Shown piece after piece: positions 17,338-25,997 of a stretch of 62,218 bases of DNA. The DNA is taken from the NCBI GenBank assembly GCA_021324935.1, contig JAJPIE010000003.1, forward strand, positions 1 through 62,218, in the 5' to 3' direction. The stretch comes from Acidobacteriota bacterium (GTDB lineage: Bacteria; Acidobacteriota; Terriglobia; Acidiferrales; UBA7541). A program made the position numbers and the translations under genes. The stretch's first letter is position 1; the number at the start of each line of letters is the position of its first letter. The notes beneath the pieces were generated by a model. The model was not told the origin of the DNA and ran no database searches. It saw only the letters and a program-made list of their open reading frames with translations.

Positions 17338-18212
17338 TGTTTCTCCTCGGAAGACTTTTTCTCGAGCATGTTTTGCATAATCCTGATTTCCGCGCGCTGC
17401 GTGTTGTCCGCGTCGGTGGCGAAGTTAAAAATTTCCGCGTCCTGCCCCGCGCCGGCGGAATTGAAAAGGTCCTTCACCATGGTTAGCGCGCCGCCATGGT
17501 GCTGAATCATTCCGGTCAGGAACAAGCGGTCGAACTCCGCACCCTTGACCTTGCGAAGCGCTTCCATCTGCTCCGGTGTCAACATGCCCGGCATGAGCGG
17601 CATGGGCTTTCCAGACATGTCCATATCGGGCATGCCGGGCATGGCCATGGAGATCGGCTGTCCACGAGCCGCAAGCCAGCGCTTCATGAACCGGATTTCG
17701 TCGGACTGGGAACTGCTGATGCGCGCGCCGAGCTCCTGCAAATCCTTGTTGTTGGTGTGGGAAGGAATCAGAGCGGTCATCTCCACGGCCTGCGCGTGAT
17801 GCATGATCATGCCCTGCATGAATTCCACGTCGGCACGGGAAAGCGGAGGCAGGGTGCCCGTGGTGGAAGCTGGGAGCGTTTTGGTGGGCTGACCCGGCGC
17901 GCCCGGCTGGACGACGGCGGGAGCAGATGCGCCTTTCTGCTGGGCAATTGCACGAAGAGGAAAAAAGGATGCGACGAAGCTCAAAAAAAATACAGATGCC
18001 GAAAACACCAATGCGCTCCTTGGCGTGGAGGGCTTGGCCCTTTGACCACACAATTCGGTACGCGATTTTCGTGAACTTTGTTTCAATTCGATCTCGAACT
18101 CGGGTGCAACCCACGACCAATTTTGCAAGGTTAGACGTATGCGAGAGCGTTTGGTTTGCTTGTACCCTCGCGCTCCCTTTCCCAGCCAATCAGCGCGGCT
18201 TACAGTCCCCAC
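17334..18212 (-). CDS. Exported DUF305 protein
   Basis: The domain is clear: FMQGMIMHHAQAVEM, then EIRFMKRWL, and a second repeat FLTGMIQHHGGALTM. This is the paired HH helical arrangement of the ferritin-like DUF305 fold. A Met-rich insert (MAMPGMPDMDMSG) suggests copper or silver binding. The signal peptide (FFLSFVASFFPLRAIAQ) starts about residue 70 of the longest frame, so the ATG at 18212 is probably too early. A TTG near 18053 would give a normal signal peptide. It is the first gene of a coupled pair with the LVIVD protein. A role in extracytoplasmic metal handling is inferred. Confidence 0.85.
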   Translation of the reverse strand: MGTVSRADWLGKGARGYKQTKRSRIRLTLQNWSWVAPEFEIELKQSSRKSRTELCGQRAKPSTPRSALVFSASVFFLSFVASFFPLRAIAQQKGASAPAVVQPGAPGQPTKTLPASTTGTLPPLSRADVEFMQGMIMHHAQAVEMTALIPSHTNNKDLQELGARISSSQSDEIRFMKRWLAARGQPISMAMPGMPDMDMSGKPMPLMPGMLTPEQMEALRKVKGAEFDRLFLTGMIQHHGGALTMVKDLFNSAGAGQDAEIFNFATDADNTQRAEIRIMQNMLEKKSSEEKQ

Positions 18213-18323
18213 CCGCCGGGCAGCGAGGATAGACCAAAAACACGAGCGCTGGCAACGGCGAGAGGTAAGAAATTGGGAAATCCACGTTTCTAGCTTGGCT
18301 GCGGGCCAAGTGCTGGAAAAGGG

Positions 18324-20623
18324 TCAGTGGCACAACGATATTAGAACGGCGGTGCTGCGCTCGTCGGTAGCAATGATGCGGTAGAACTTTTTCAGGTCGT
18401 CGACCTTGGAAACGGGGACGCTGAGTTCCTCGATTTGGAAGGTGCGCGTGTAGACGATCGTGTCGCCTTTCGTTTCCGTTTTGCTGTGATAGCTACCAAA
18501 GCTGTAGTCCGCGTCCGCGGGCGTCAAGGGTGAATTGTCCTGTGCGGGTTACTCCGCTAAGGGAAGCGGGCAATTGTGGAACTTGAAGGAGTTCTCCGCC
18601 CTCCGGAGTGACCAGCACACCGCAATCAGCCTGCAATTCGCCGCGAAGCGACCCAAACGGGGTTACCCCATCGGTGGGATCGAATATCGGAAGCCGGCCA
18701 AGTTTAGGATGCTGGACGACGGCAAGGAGCGAGGGATCGTCAACTGCATCCGGGAGACGCACGGCAAGGATGACGTGGTTAAACGAGCGGAAATGCGCAG
18801 GGGTGGCCGGGGTGACGCCACCCCGATCAGTGTGGATTGGCATTTGATAGGAGTCAATGCCGAGCTCTTCGAGCATCGTAGCAAGAAGTGCGGCCTTGTC
18901 TTTGCAATCACCGTAGCGATGGGAAAATGTTTCGTCGGCGGAGTGCGGCTGCCATCCCCCGATGCCGAGTTCGATGGCGACGTAGCGAATAACTTTCTGC
19001 ATGAATTGGGCGAGAACCCGCAATTTTTCGAGGGAGGTGGGAAGATTTGCGGTGAGCTCCGCAACCTTCTGTTTGATCGCTGGCGAAGCCGTCAAGCGCC
19101 CTTGGACAAGTTGATTCTCCCAACTTTCCATCTCCGACCAGTTCAGAGAACCATGAGCGGCGCCGCCGGGGGAATAAGGGAAACAAACATGATCCCCGCC
19201 TCACCCTTCCAAGGATGCATCTGGTCCTCCGGCTTAATTTCCGGGATCTGCCTGAGAACCCATTGCCACTGGTTGTTTCCCACGGATTCGGTTGTCACTT
19301 CCGGATGATTGATCCAAACGGCTTTGTATTCCCAGCCGGCAGGAAGCTGCAACGTGTAGCGGGCTTCGGCAAGTTGAGCTTGAGACCTTTCACGGCCGAA
19401 TGGAGCGAATGCGGTTCCGGGGTCGCAATAGACTCCCTTGGAATCGACCTTGACGAGGGCGACATTGGAATAGAGTTCGTTGCTGTTCATGCGCTGGTCG
19501 TTGAAAAAATAATCGTTGCGCGTGGAAACGAGCACACCCGAAGCTCCGAAACCCACCGCGCGCTCAAGGCCCACGAAGAGCCAGGTGAGATCAGTGCCGG
19601 AGCCGTAGCCATTTTTGAGCACGTCGGCGGCATGCTGGGTTTTCTTCTGTTTATCTCGCTTCTGTTCCTGCTCCGTTTTCGTGTTTTCATAGCTGAGATT
19701 GCGAAGCAACTGGACGCGGTCACAGATTTTGCGCAATTTGGTGTCCGGCGAGTCCGAGAGCGAGATGATCTGCGAAACGGCAGCTTCGAGATCCTTGCGC
19801 TTGCCGACGAAACTTTCCAGCCTGTCGTGCTGTTTTTTCCCGAAGCTCCGCCAATATTTAACGGGATCGGTCTCGATGAATCTGTCGGAGTAGATGAACA
19901 AAAGACGGTACTTCAAGTCATTTTCCGGAGGCATGTAATCCTCGGTGAGGAACGCGGGGACGTCCTTGGCCACAAGACGGACGATGGAATCAGAGCTCTG
20001 TTTCGGGGGATCTGTGCCCGGGTGCAGACCAGCGGGCCAGATCCAGCGGACGGCGGACTCGGAATAAGGCTTCAAACTGAACTTGGCGAGGCGTGTGAAA
20101 AGTTCGTCGCTGATGGCCCAGTAGGAGTTGAAAATGTACTTGCCGGAGAAATCGTAGTTCAAGTGGTACTCGACGATGCTTCCGACCTGAACGTCGGGAA
20201 TGGAGAAAGTTTTGGCCAGGGTTTTGACACGTTTGGTTTTTTCAATGGTTTTGTCGTAGATCTGGCCGTTGAAGGGAACGATGGTGCCGTCGGGCTGAAT
20301 GACACGGGCCCGGATGTGGCTGATGTTGATGCCGGCTTGTTCCTTGAGATAGGGAATTTCGATGTTGGCGTGGTTGCGGCCTTCCTGAGTGAGGATATTA
20401 ATGCGGATGTAGTTGTACTCGGTGGTGGCACGCCCGGCATCGTCGCGGTCGACCTGGCGGTAAAGATAGATCGCGGGTGCGCCGGGAGCCTTGGGCTCGC
20501 TGGTCATTTTGAGGTCCGCAGGATCGATCGGCTGCCACTTGTCGCAGGGCAGGCGGAGAAAAACGGCTTGTAAATGGATGCGAGGAAAGCGATAGCGCAA
20601 AAAATCACAAATCGACGAATCAT
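18324..20623 (-). pseudogene. DUF3857/transglutaminase-like protein, multiply disrupted
   Basis: Four pieces in different frames line up as one large protein. The signal peptide (MIRRFVIFCAIAFLASIY, from 20623) is out of frame with DUF3857 (CDKWQPIDPADL on). A second shift near 19145-19175 separates DUF3857 from the transglutaminase domain, where NWSEMESWENQ is restored. That domain keeps Cys in YGDCKDKAALL, His in FNHVILAV and Asp in IFDPTDG. A third break near 18500-18525 joins FTLDARG directly to YSFGSYHSKTE, dropping roughly 150-200 residues usual in the family. The last piece ends ATDERSTAVL. Three lesions including a deletion make a sequencing artefact unlikely. Confidence 0.85.
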
Positions 20624-20942
20624 AAGAAGGGGCTCCCGAACCGCCCCGCCAACGAGCGAATCAAGCACGAGAAAAAGGGCGAGAGGCACAAGGAGCGAGC
20701 CCGGGGACAACAACCCCGCAAAATCAGCGCACGCCAACTGTGGGTACTGAATGGACGTGGCGATACTGACTAGTTGTCAGGATGTCAAGAAGAGTGAGAT
20801 TCCAGCAATGCGGGAGAACCGGCGGCAAGATCGCCAAGAAGTGCGGAAGCCCTTTGCGGTGGGGCAATGGTGGGAGATAATCCGGGCACACGGAATCAAA
20901 CCAGCGTTCGATATTCATCAGGAACGAATCGGGGAGGGAAAG

Positions 20943-23147
20943 GTGAGCGACCGTCCATGGAATGCCGGGGGGACGACGGGAGAATTCCAGCCGTACGTTG
21001 CTGCGGCGCAGAGTTTGAAAGAGTTTTCGCTACGGGCAGTGATTCTGGGAGGGCTGTTCGGACTGCTGTTCGGCGCAGTATCGGTCTATGTGGGATTGCG
21101 CGCGGGACTCACGGTGTCCGCGTCGATTCCGATCGCGGTACTTTCGATCAGTATCCTGCGGGCATTCGGGCGGTCGACAATTCTGGAAAACAACATCGTG
21201 CAGACGACGGGATCGGCCGGCGAATCGCTGGCGGCAGGCGTGATGTTCACCTTGCCGGCGCTGATCTTCCTGGGATTTGGATCGGAATTCACATTCTGGC
21301 GGATCTTCCCGATGGCGCTGCTGGGCGGCTGGCTGGGCGTGCTGTTCATGATTCCGCTGCGGCGGCAACTGATTGTGAAAGAGCACGGCAACCTGACGTT
21401 TCCGGAAGGGACGGCGTGCGCGGATGTGCTGGTGGCTGGGGAGCGCGGCGGATCGTTCGCGGGGCGGGTGTTCTGGGGACTGGGGCTCGGCGGCGTATAC
21501 ACATTTTTGATGAACACCGTGCAGGGTTGGACGGGACAGCCGGAATACCAGCCGAAGTGGTTTCCAGGGGCATCGTTTCGCGCGGCGGTGACTTCGGAAT
21601 ATCTGGGAGTGGGTTACATCATCGGGCCGCGGGTGGCGGGGATATTGTTCGCGGGCGGCATCGTCTCGTGGCTGGTGATTATGCCGGCAATCAAATTTTA
21701 CGGGCAACTGGCAGGGAACACGCCCATCTATCCTTCCACGATTCCGATTCCGCAGATGACCCCGGACGATTTGTGGCGAAGCTACATTCGGCCGATGGGA
21801 GCCGGCGCGGTGGCGGCAGCAGGGCTGATCACGCTGCTGCGGACGCTGCCGACGATTATCTCCGCGCTGACAGCCGGGTTGAAAGACGTGCGGAAAGAAG
21901 GCGCGCAGGAAATGGCGGACAACGGGCGGACGCAGCGGGACGTGCCGATGAAGTGGGTGGTACTCGGGTCGCTGCTGATTGTGGTGATGATGTGGATCCT
22001 CTTGACGTTTCACCCGATGAAAGGGGCGCAGACGGCGTGGTATCACAACCTTTTCGCGGGAATTTTCGTGGTGGTGTTCGGGTTTTTGTTCGTGACGGTG
22101 GCAAGCCGGATCAGCGGGTTGCTGGGGAATTCCTCAAACCCGATCAGCGGAATGAGTATCGCAACCCTGATGGCCACGTGCGCAATTTTCTTCCTGGCGG
22201 GGTGGACGGCGCCGAATTACGCGGTGCTGGCGCTGATGATCGGCGGCGTGGTGTGCATTGCGGCAGCGATCGCAGGAGCGACATCGCAGGATTTAAAGAC
22301 CGGCTTCCTCGTGGGCGCAACGCCGTTCTGGCAGCAGATGGGATTGCTGGTGGGCGTGACGATTTCAACTGTGGCGATCGGCGCGACGCTGAACCTGATG
22401 AACAAAGGGCTGGAGCGGTATATCCCGACGCAGATTTCGATCAACCTGCAGGCGCTGCCCTCCGGTGTGAAGGTGGAACGGCCGGCGTTCGTACATGAAG
22501 GAAAGACGTACGTGCTGATCAACGTGCTGGGGTCGCACGAGATCGCGGACGGCGAATATCTCTACGACAACACGACGAGCCGGATCGAGTACCAGTGGGC
22601 ACAGGGGATCGGCGGCGATAAGGCACCGGCTCCGCAAGCGCGGCTCATGGCAACGGTGATCAGCGGGATACTGAACCAGCGGCTGCCGTGGCGGCTGGTG
22701 CTGATGGGCGTGGCCATGGTGGTGGCGGTGGAGATATTGGGAGTGCGATCCCTGGCGTTCGCAACGGGGATGTATATTTCCGTTGCGACGACGGCGGCGA
22801 TGTTTGCGGGCGGGTTGGTGCGGCTGGCGGTGGAAGCCAGCATGAAAGAGAAAAGCGAGACTGAAAGCGAGGCGAGTCCCGGCGCACTCTATTCGAGCGG
22901 ATTGATTGCGGCCGGAGGAATTTTCGGGTTGCTGGGGATCGTGATCAATTTGCTGCAGGACCCGGAAATTTCGACGCGCGTGCCGGGGTGGGTGTCGGCG
23001 GCGTTGCGACTTCCCTGGCGGCCGGATCTGTTCTCGGTTGGCCCCAAGATTATGGGCGGGCTGGCGACGAGCAATTTGTTCGGCGCGTTCATGTTTCTGC
23101 TGCTGGCGGGATCGCTTTTTCATTTCGCACGAAAGAAGCTGGATTAA
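20943..23147 (+). CDS. OPT-family oligopeptide transporter
   Basis: 734 residues from the GTG at 20943 (VSDRPWNAGGTTGEFQPYV), which sits behind GGGGAGGGAA; an in-frame upstream ATG at 20751 lacks such a site. About 15 hydrophobic segments are visible. Family motifs include SLKEFSLRAVILGGLFG, SIPIAVLSISILRAFG, NNIVQTTGSAGESLAAG and GNLTFPEGTACADVL. Members take up oligopeptides or metal chelates through the inner membrane. It is transcribed alone. Over 300 bases lie upstream to the transglutaminase relic, with a CTGAC/GTCAG inverted repeat at about 20766-20780 that may be a regulatory site. Confidence 0.93.
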   Translation: MSDRPWNAGGTTGEFQPYVAAAQSLKEFSLRAVILGGLFGLLFGAVSVYVGLRAGLTVSASIPIAVLSISILRAFGRSTILENNIVQTTGSAGESLAAGVMFTLPALIFLGFGSEFTFWRIFPMALLGGWLGVLFMIPLRRQLIVKEHGNLTFPEGTACADVLVAGERGGSFAGRVFWGLGLGGVYTFLMNTVQGWTGQPEYQPKWFPGASFRAAVTSEYLGVGYIIGPRVAGILFAGGIVSWLVIMPAIKFYGQLAGNTPIYPSTIPIPQMTPDDLWRSYIRPMGAGAVAAAGLITLLRTLPTIISALTAGLKDVRKEGAQEMADNGRTQRDVPMKWVVLGSLLIVVMMWILLTFHPMKGAQTAWYHNLFAGIFVVVFGFLFVTVASRISGLLGNSSNPISGMSIATLMATCAIFFLAGWTAPNYAVLALMIGGVVCIAAAIAGATSQDLKTGFLVGATPFWQQMGLLVGVTISTVAIGATLNLMNKGLERYIPTQISINLQALPSGVKVERPAFVHEGKTYVLINVLGSHEIADGEYLYDNTTSRIEYQWAQGIGGDKAPAPQARLMATVISGILNQRLPWRLVLMGVAMVVAVEILGVRSLAFATGMYISVATTAAMFAGGLVRLAVEASMKEKSETESEASPGALYSSGLIAAGGIFGLLGIVINLLQDPEISTRVPGWVSAALRLPWRPDLFSVGPKIMGGLATSNLFGAFMFLLLAGSLFHFARKKLD

Positions 23148-23199
23148 TGAAGCGGGTGGCCAACGAAATGCGATTTGTTCCGCCGAACAGACATGGCGC

Positions 23200-23576
23200 G
23201 CGCCCCTGAATTGAAGCGCACGGCGCTCAAAATCGTCCGGCTGGTTTGTGGGGTTGCGGGGATGCAGAGAGGGCGTCTTGAATTTCATTCCCGCGCTTGC
23301 GGCGTACTGCTGGGCAATGTTCCAGGCAACGACCACGGGCACCTGCTCAATGCGCTTGAATTCATGGTGCGGTACGAATTTCTCAAGATTCTGCGAATAC
23401 CACACGCGAGTGGCGGTGGCCATGCCGGTGATCTGGCGAAGTTTATCGAGGAAGGCCTATTCAGCTTGACGATTCACGCGCTGCCGCGTAATCCAGAAGC
23501 TGAGCGTGGAGGTAACGATGAGCACGGCCGAAATGGACAAGATGACTTTTTGGGTCAGATTCAGATTCTTGAACAT
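23200..23576 (-). pseudogene. Broken MCP with DUF3365 sensor (N-terminal remnant)
   Basis: Starting at ATG 23576 behind AAAGGAGATGG, the minus strand reads MFKNLNLTQKVILSIS and a membrane helix, then meets an in-frame TAG at 23457-23459. The same frame resumes AFLDKLRQITGMATATRVW, VPVVVAWNIAQQYA, MKFKTPSLHPRNP and DDFERRALQ. This is the start of a DUF3365 (Tll0287-like, c-type haem associated) sensor. Similarity stops at about 23200, next to the OPT gene end. HAMP and signalling domains are gone. It directly follows the intact MCP gene on the same strand. Confidence 0.8.
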
Positions 23577-23682
23577 CTTCCATCTCCTTTAAGGCCCGCC
23601 TTGAGCGGCGACATGAGAAGGAAACCGTTTCGGCATGACGCCGCTCGTTTCCAGAACTGAGTTGCGAGAGCAGGCAAATTCC

Positions 23683-25383
23683 TTACCGGACGCCCGTTTC
23701 CTCATATTCGCGCTCACCAACGGTATGTGTGTCCAGGTCCACATTCGGGTCCCGTCTGGAGCGAGCGCGCCTTACGTGCGTGCGGTCTAGTTTGAACTGC
23801 TCGACGAGTCCGCGGAGTTGCGTGGACATCTTCGCCAATTGCTGCGCGGCCTTGAGCGAGTCGGCTGCTCCGTGAGAAGTGTTCTGTGCGGCCTGGGCCA
23901 CGCCGTTGATGTTTTGCGCCACTTCCCCGGCGCCCTTGGCCGCGTCGGTGAGGTTGCGGGACATTTCGCTGGTGGTCGCGGACTGTTCCTCCACCGCGGC
24001 GGCAATCGTGGCGGAGATTTGATTGACCTGGCTGATGATTCCACTGATCGTGCTGATTGCGTTTACCGCAGACTTCGCATCGGTCTGGATCGCTTCGATC
24101 TTCCGGCTGATATCCTCGGTGGCAGCCGCCGTTTGCTTGGCAAGCTCCTTGACTTCATTAGCGACAACGGCAAAACCAGCTCCGACTTCGCCCGCGCGTG
24201 CGGCCTCGACCGTTGCGTTCAGCGCCAACAAGTCAGTCTTTTGGGCGATCGATGTGATGGTCTTGATCACCTGGCCGATTTCCGCGCTGGATTCCCCGAG
24301 CTTGGAAACGATGGCATTGGTTTCATTGGCCGTTTCCATGGCGGAGCCCGCCACGCGCGCCGCCTCGGTGGCGTTCTTGGCGATTTCGGAGATAGAGGCG
24401 CTCATCTCTTCGGTGGCCGTGGCTACGGTCTGGAGATTGCGGTTCACCTGTTCGGTGGCGGCCGAGACGGCGTTGGCCTGGGCCGAGGTTTCCTCCGAGT
24501 TTGCCGTAATTTGCTGGCTGACCGAGGAGAATTCTTCGCTGGCGTTGGCGACGTTCTGGGCGTTTTCGGAGATGGATTGGATGACCTGGCGGAGGTTTGC
24601 ATGCATCTTATTGATGGCTGTGGCGAGATCGCCGAGCTCGTCGCTGGAGCTTTGGACGATCTCTTCACCGGAAAGGTCCCCGGCAGCGATTTCTTCCGCC
24701 TGGTGAAGAACGGCATTGGTGGCTGAAGCGAGCTGGCGGCTGATGAACACAGCGAGGATGGCGCCCATGCCGATGGCGAGCGCAATGGTTATTCCCAGGG
24801 TCCATACGCCGGATGAAAGCGCAGCGGCAATCTCCTGATTGTTCCTGGCAATCAGGTCATCAAACGACTGCACCATGTCCCCCAGAATTTTGGTTGCGGC
24901 GTTCACTTCCGGCGTGACATTATCCGTATATTCATTGCCTCCTCGAATCACGGCGTCACGGCCTCCGCTGGCTGCAATGTCAATGGTGGCTTGCTGGTCT
25001 TGCCGGATCTTCGGTATCCGCTGCTTGAGGTCAGCGAGGCAGTCGCGGTTTTCCTGAAGTGTCCATCCCGAAGAAAGTTTCGCAAATGTACCCATCTCCC
25101 TGTCAACCCGTTCGTAGCCTTCGTTGAAAGCCGCCTGCGCCGCGGCTTTTCTTGCCGGATCCGTGCCGGACAGAATTGCCTGGCGAGCTTTATTGCCGGC
25201 GTAATCGAGATCATCCTGCAATAGCCGTGCGGCTTGCATGGTGGGCACTCTGACCCGGACCATGAGGTCCACGTTTTTTGCAATGTCAGCTAAGCGCAAA
25301 TAAGTCAGGACGCCGCTGACAAGCATCAGGACCAGGACAATTCCGAATGCGAGCCCCAGTTTTTGACCGATCTTGAGTTTCAT
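23683..25383 (-). CDS. Methyl-accepting chemotaxis protein
   Basis: 566 residues. Membrane helix at about 9-29, a periplasmic four-helix-bundle-like sensor (to about 195), a second membrane helix ([20 protein letters not shown]), HAMP (about 215-270), and a long cytoplasmic coiled coil. The hairpin tip [19 protein letters not shown] is the CheA/CheW-binding sequence of this superfamily. The C-terminus lacks the NWETF-type pentapeptide and ends in an Arg/Asp/Glu-rich tail. It is the third gene of the cheA-cheW-mcp cluster, 128 bases after cheW. The ligand is unknown. Confidence 0.94.
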   Translation of the reverse strand: MKLKIGQKLGLAFGIVLVLMLVSGVLTYLRLADIAKNVDLMVRVRVPTMQAARLLQDDLDYAGNKARQAILSGTDPARKAAAQAAFNEGYERVDREMGTFAKLSSGWTLQENRDCLADLKQRIPKIRQDQQATIDIAASGGRDAVIRGGNEYTDNVTPEVNAATKILGDMVQSFDDLIARNNQEIAAALSSGVWTLGITIALAIGMGAILAVFISRQLASATNAVLHQAEEIAAGDLSGEEIVQSSSDELGDLATAINKMHANLRQVIQSISENAQNVANASEEFSSVSQQITANSEETSAQANAVSAATEQVNRNLQTVATATEEMSASISEIAKNATEAARVAGSAMETANETNAIVSKLGESSAEIGQVIKTITSIAQKTDLLALNATVEAARAGEVGAGFAVVANEVKELAKQTAAATEDISRKIEAIQTDAKSAVNAISTISGIISQVNQISATIAAAVEEQSATTSEMSRNLTDAAKGAGEVAQNINGVAQAAQNTSHGAADSLKAAQQLAKMSTQLRGLVEQFKLDRTHVRRARSRRDPNVDLDTHTVGEREYEETGVR

Positions 25384-25511
25384 CGTTTCTCTCCTAAGTG
25401 CGAACCTGCGAATTTCACATTCCGGAAGGGGGATTGCCTGCGAACCCCGCGATACCTCTTATGAATCCCGTGGGCTGCACAGTGGCGCAACCGGGTCTCG
25501 GGCGGTTGGGC

Positions 25512-25997
25512 TCAGTGGACGGCACTCTGCATGGCGGCGTCGGGCCTGACATCGGCGGCATCCTCGTCATCCGGCAAACGGACGATTTTTTCGGTGTCGA
25601 GGACGAGAAGAAGTTGGTTGTCGAGTTTACAGACGTGAGTGGTTACAGCGCGTACCGATGGCTTGAGGGTCTCGGTCGGCCGTTCGAAGAGATCGGTCTC
25701 AACGTCAAGGACGGGGCCGATTTTGTCGACGACAAGATTCATGGGACCTTCGGAGGTTTGGATGACCATCATCATGGGCTCGCCGGCGCTTTCGGATGAA
25801 GAAAGGTTCAAGCGGGTTTTCAGATCAAAGGTGGTGAGAATCTGCCCGCGGAGATTGATGATGCCGGGAAGCACTGGAGGAGCCAAAGGGACGGGAGTGA
25901 TGTGCTGGAATTCCAGGACTTCCTGGACTTTTTCGACCGGAACGCCGAAACAGATGCCGTTCAGAAAGAATGTGGAATACCGGTGTTTAGCTGACAT
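25512..25997 (-). CDS. cheW: Chemotaxis coupling protein CheW
   Basis: 161 residues, normal CheW length. Conserved CheW features are visible: FFLNGICFGVPVEKVQEVLEF, PPVLPGIINLRGQILTTFDL and NLVVDKIGPVLDVE. It links the MCP to the CheA kinase at the membrane array. Its first codons overlap the end of cheA by 11 bases, indicating translational coupling. The last about 15 residues are an acidic tail. Confidence 0.94.
   Translation of the reverse strand: MSAKHRYSTFFLNGICFGVPVEKVQEVLEFQHITPVPLAPPVLPGIINLRGQILTTFDLKTRLNLSSSESAGEPMMMVIQTSEGPMNLVVDKIGPVLDVETDLFERPTETLKPSVRAVTTHVCKLDNQLLLVLDTEKIVRLPDDEDAADVRPDAAMQSAVH

Noticed and set aside
19215..20573. 452-codon plus-strand frame opposite the transglutaminase relic
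   Set aside because: Antisense shadow; the minus strand shows real domain motifs despite the lesions.
20867..22498. Second plus-strand frame within the OPT gene
   Set aside because: Composition is Gly/Arg/Asp-rich with no domains; the overlapping frame is the transporter.
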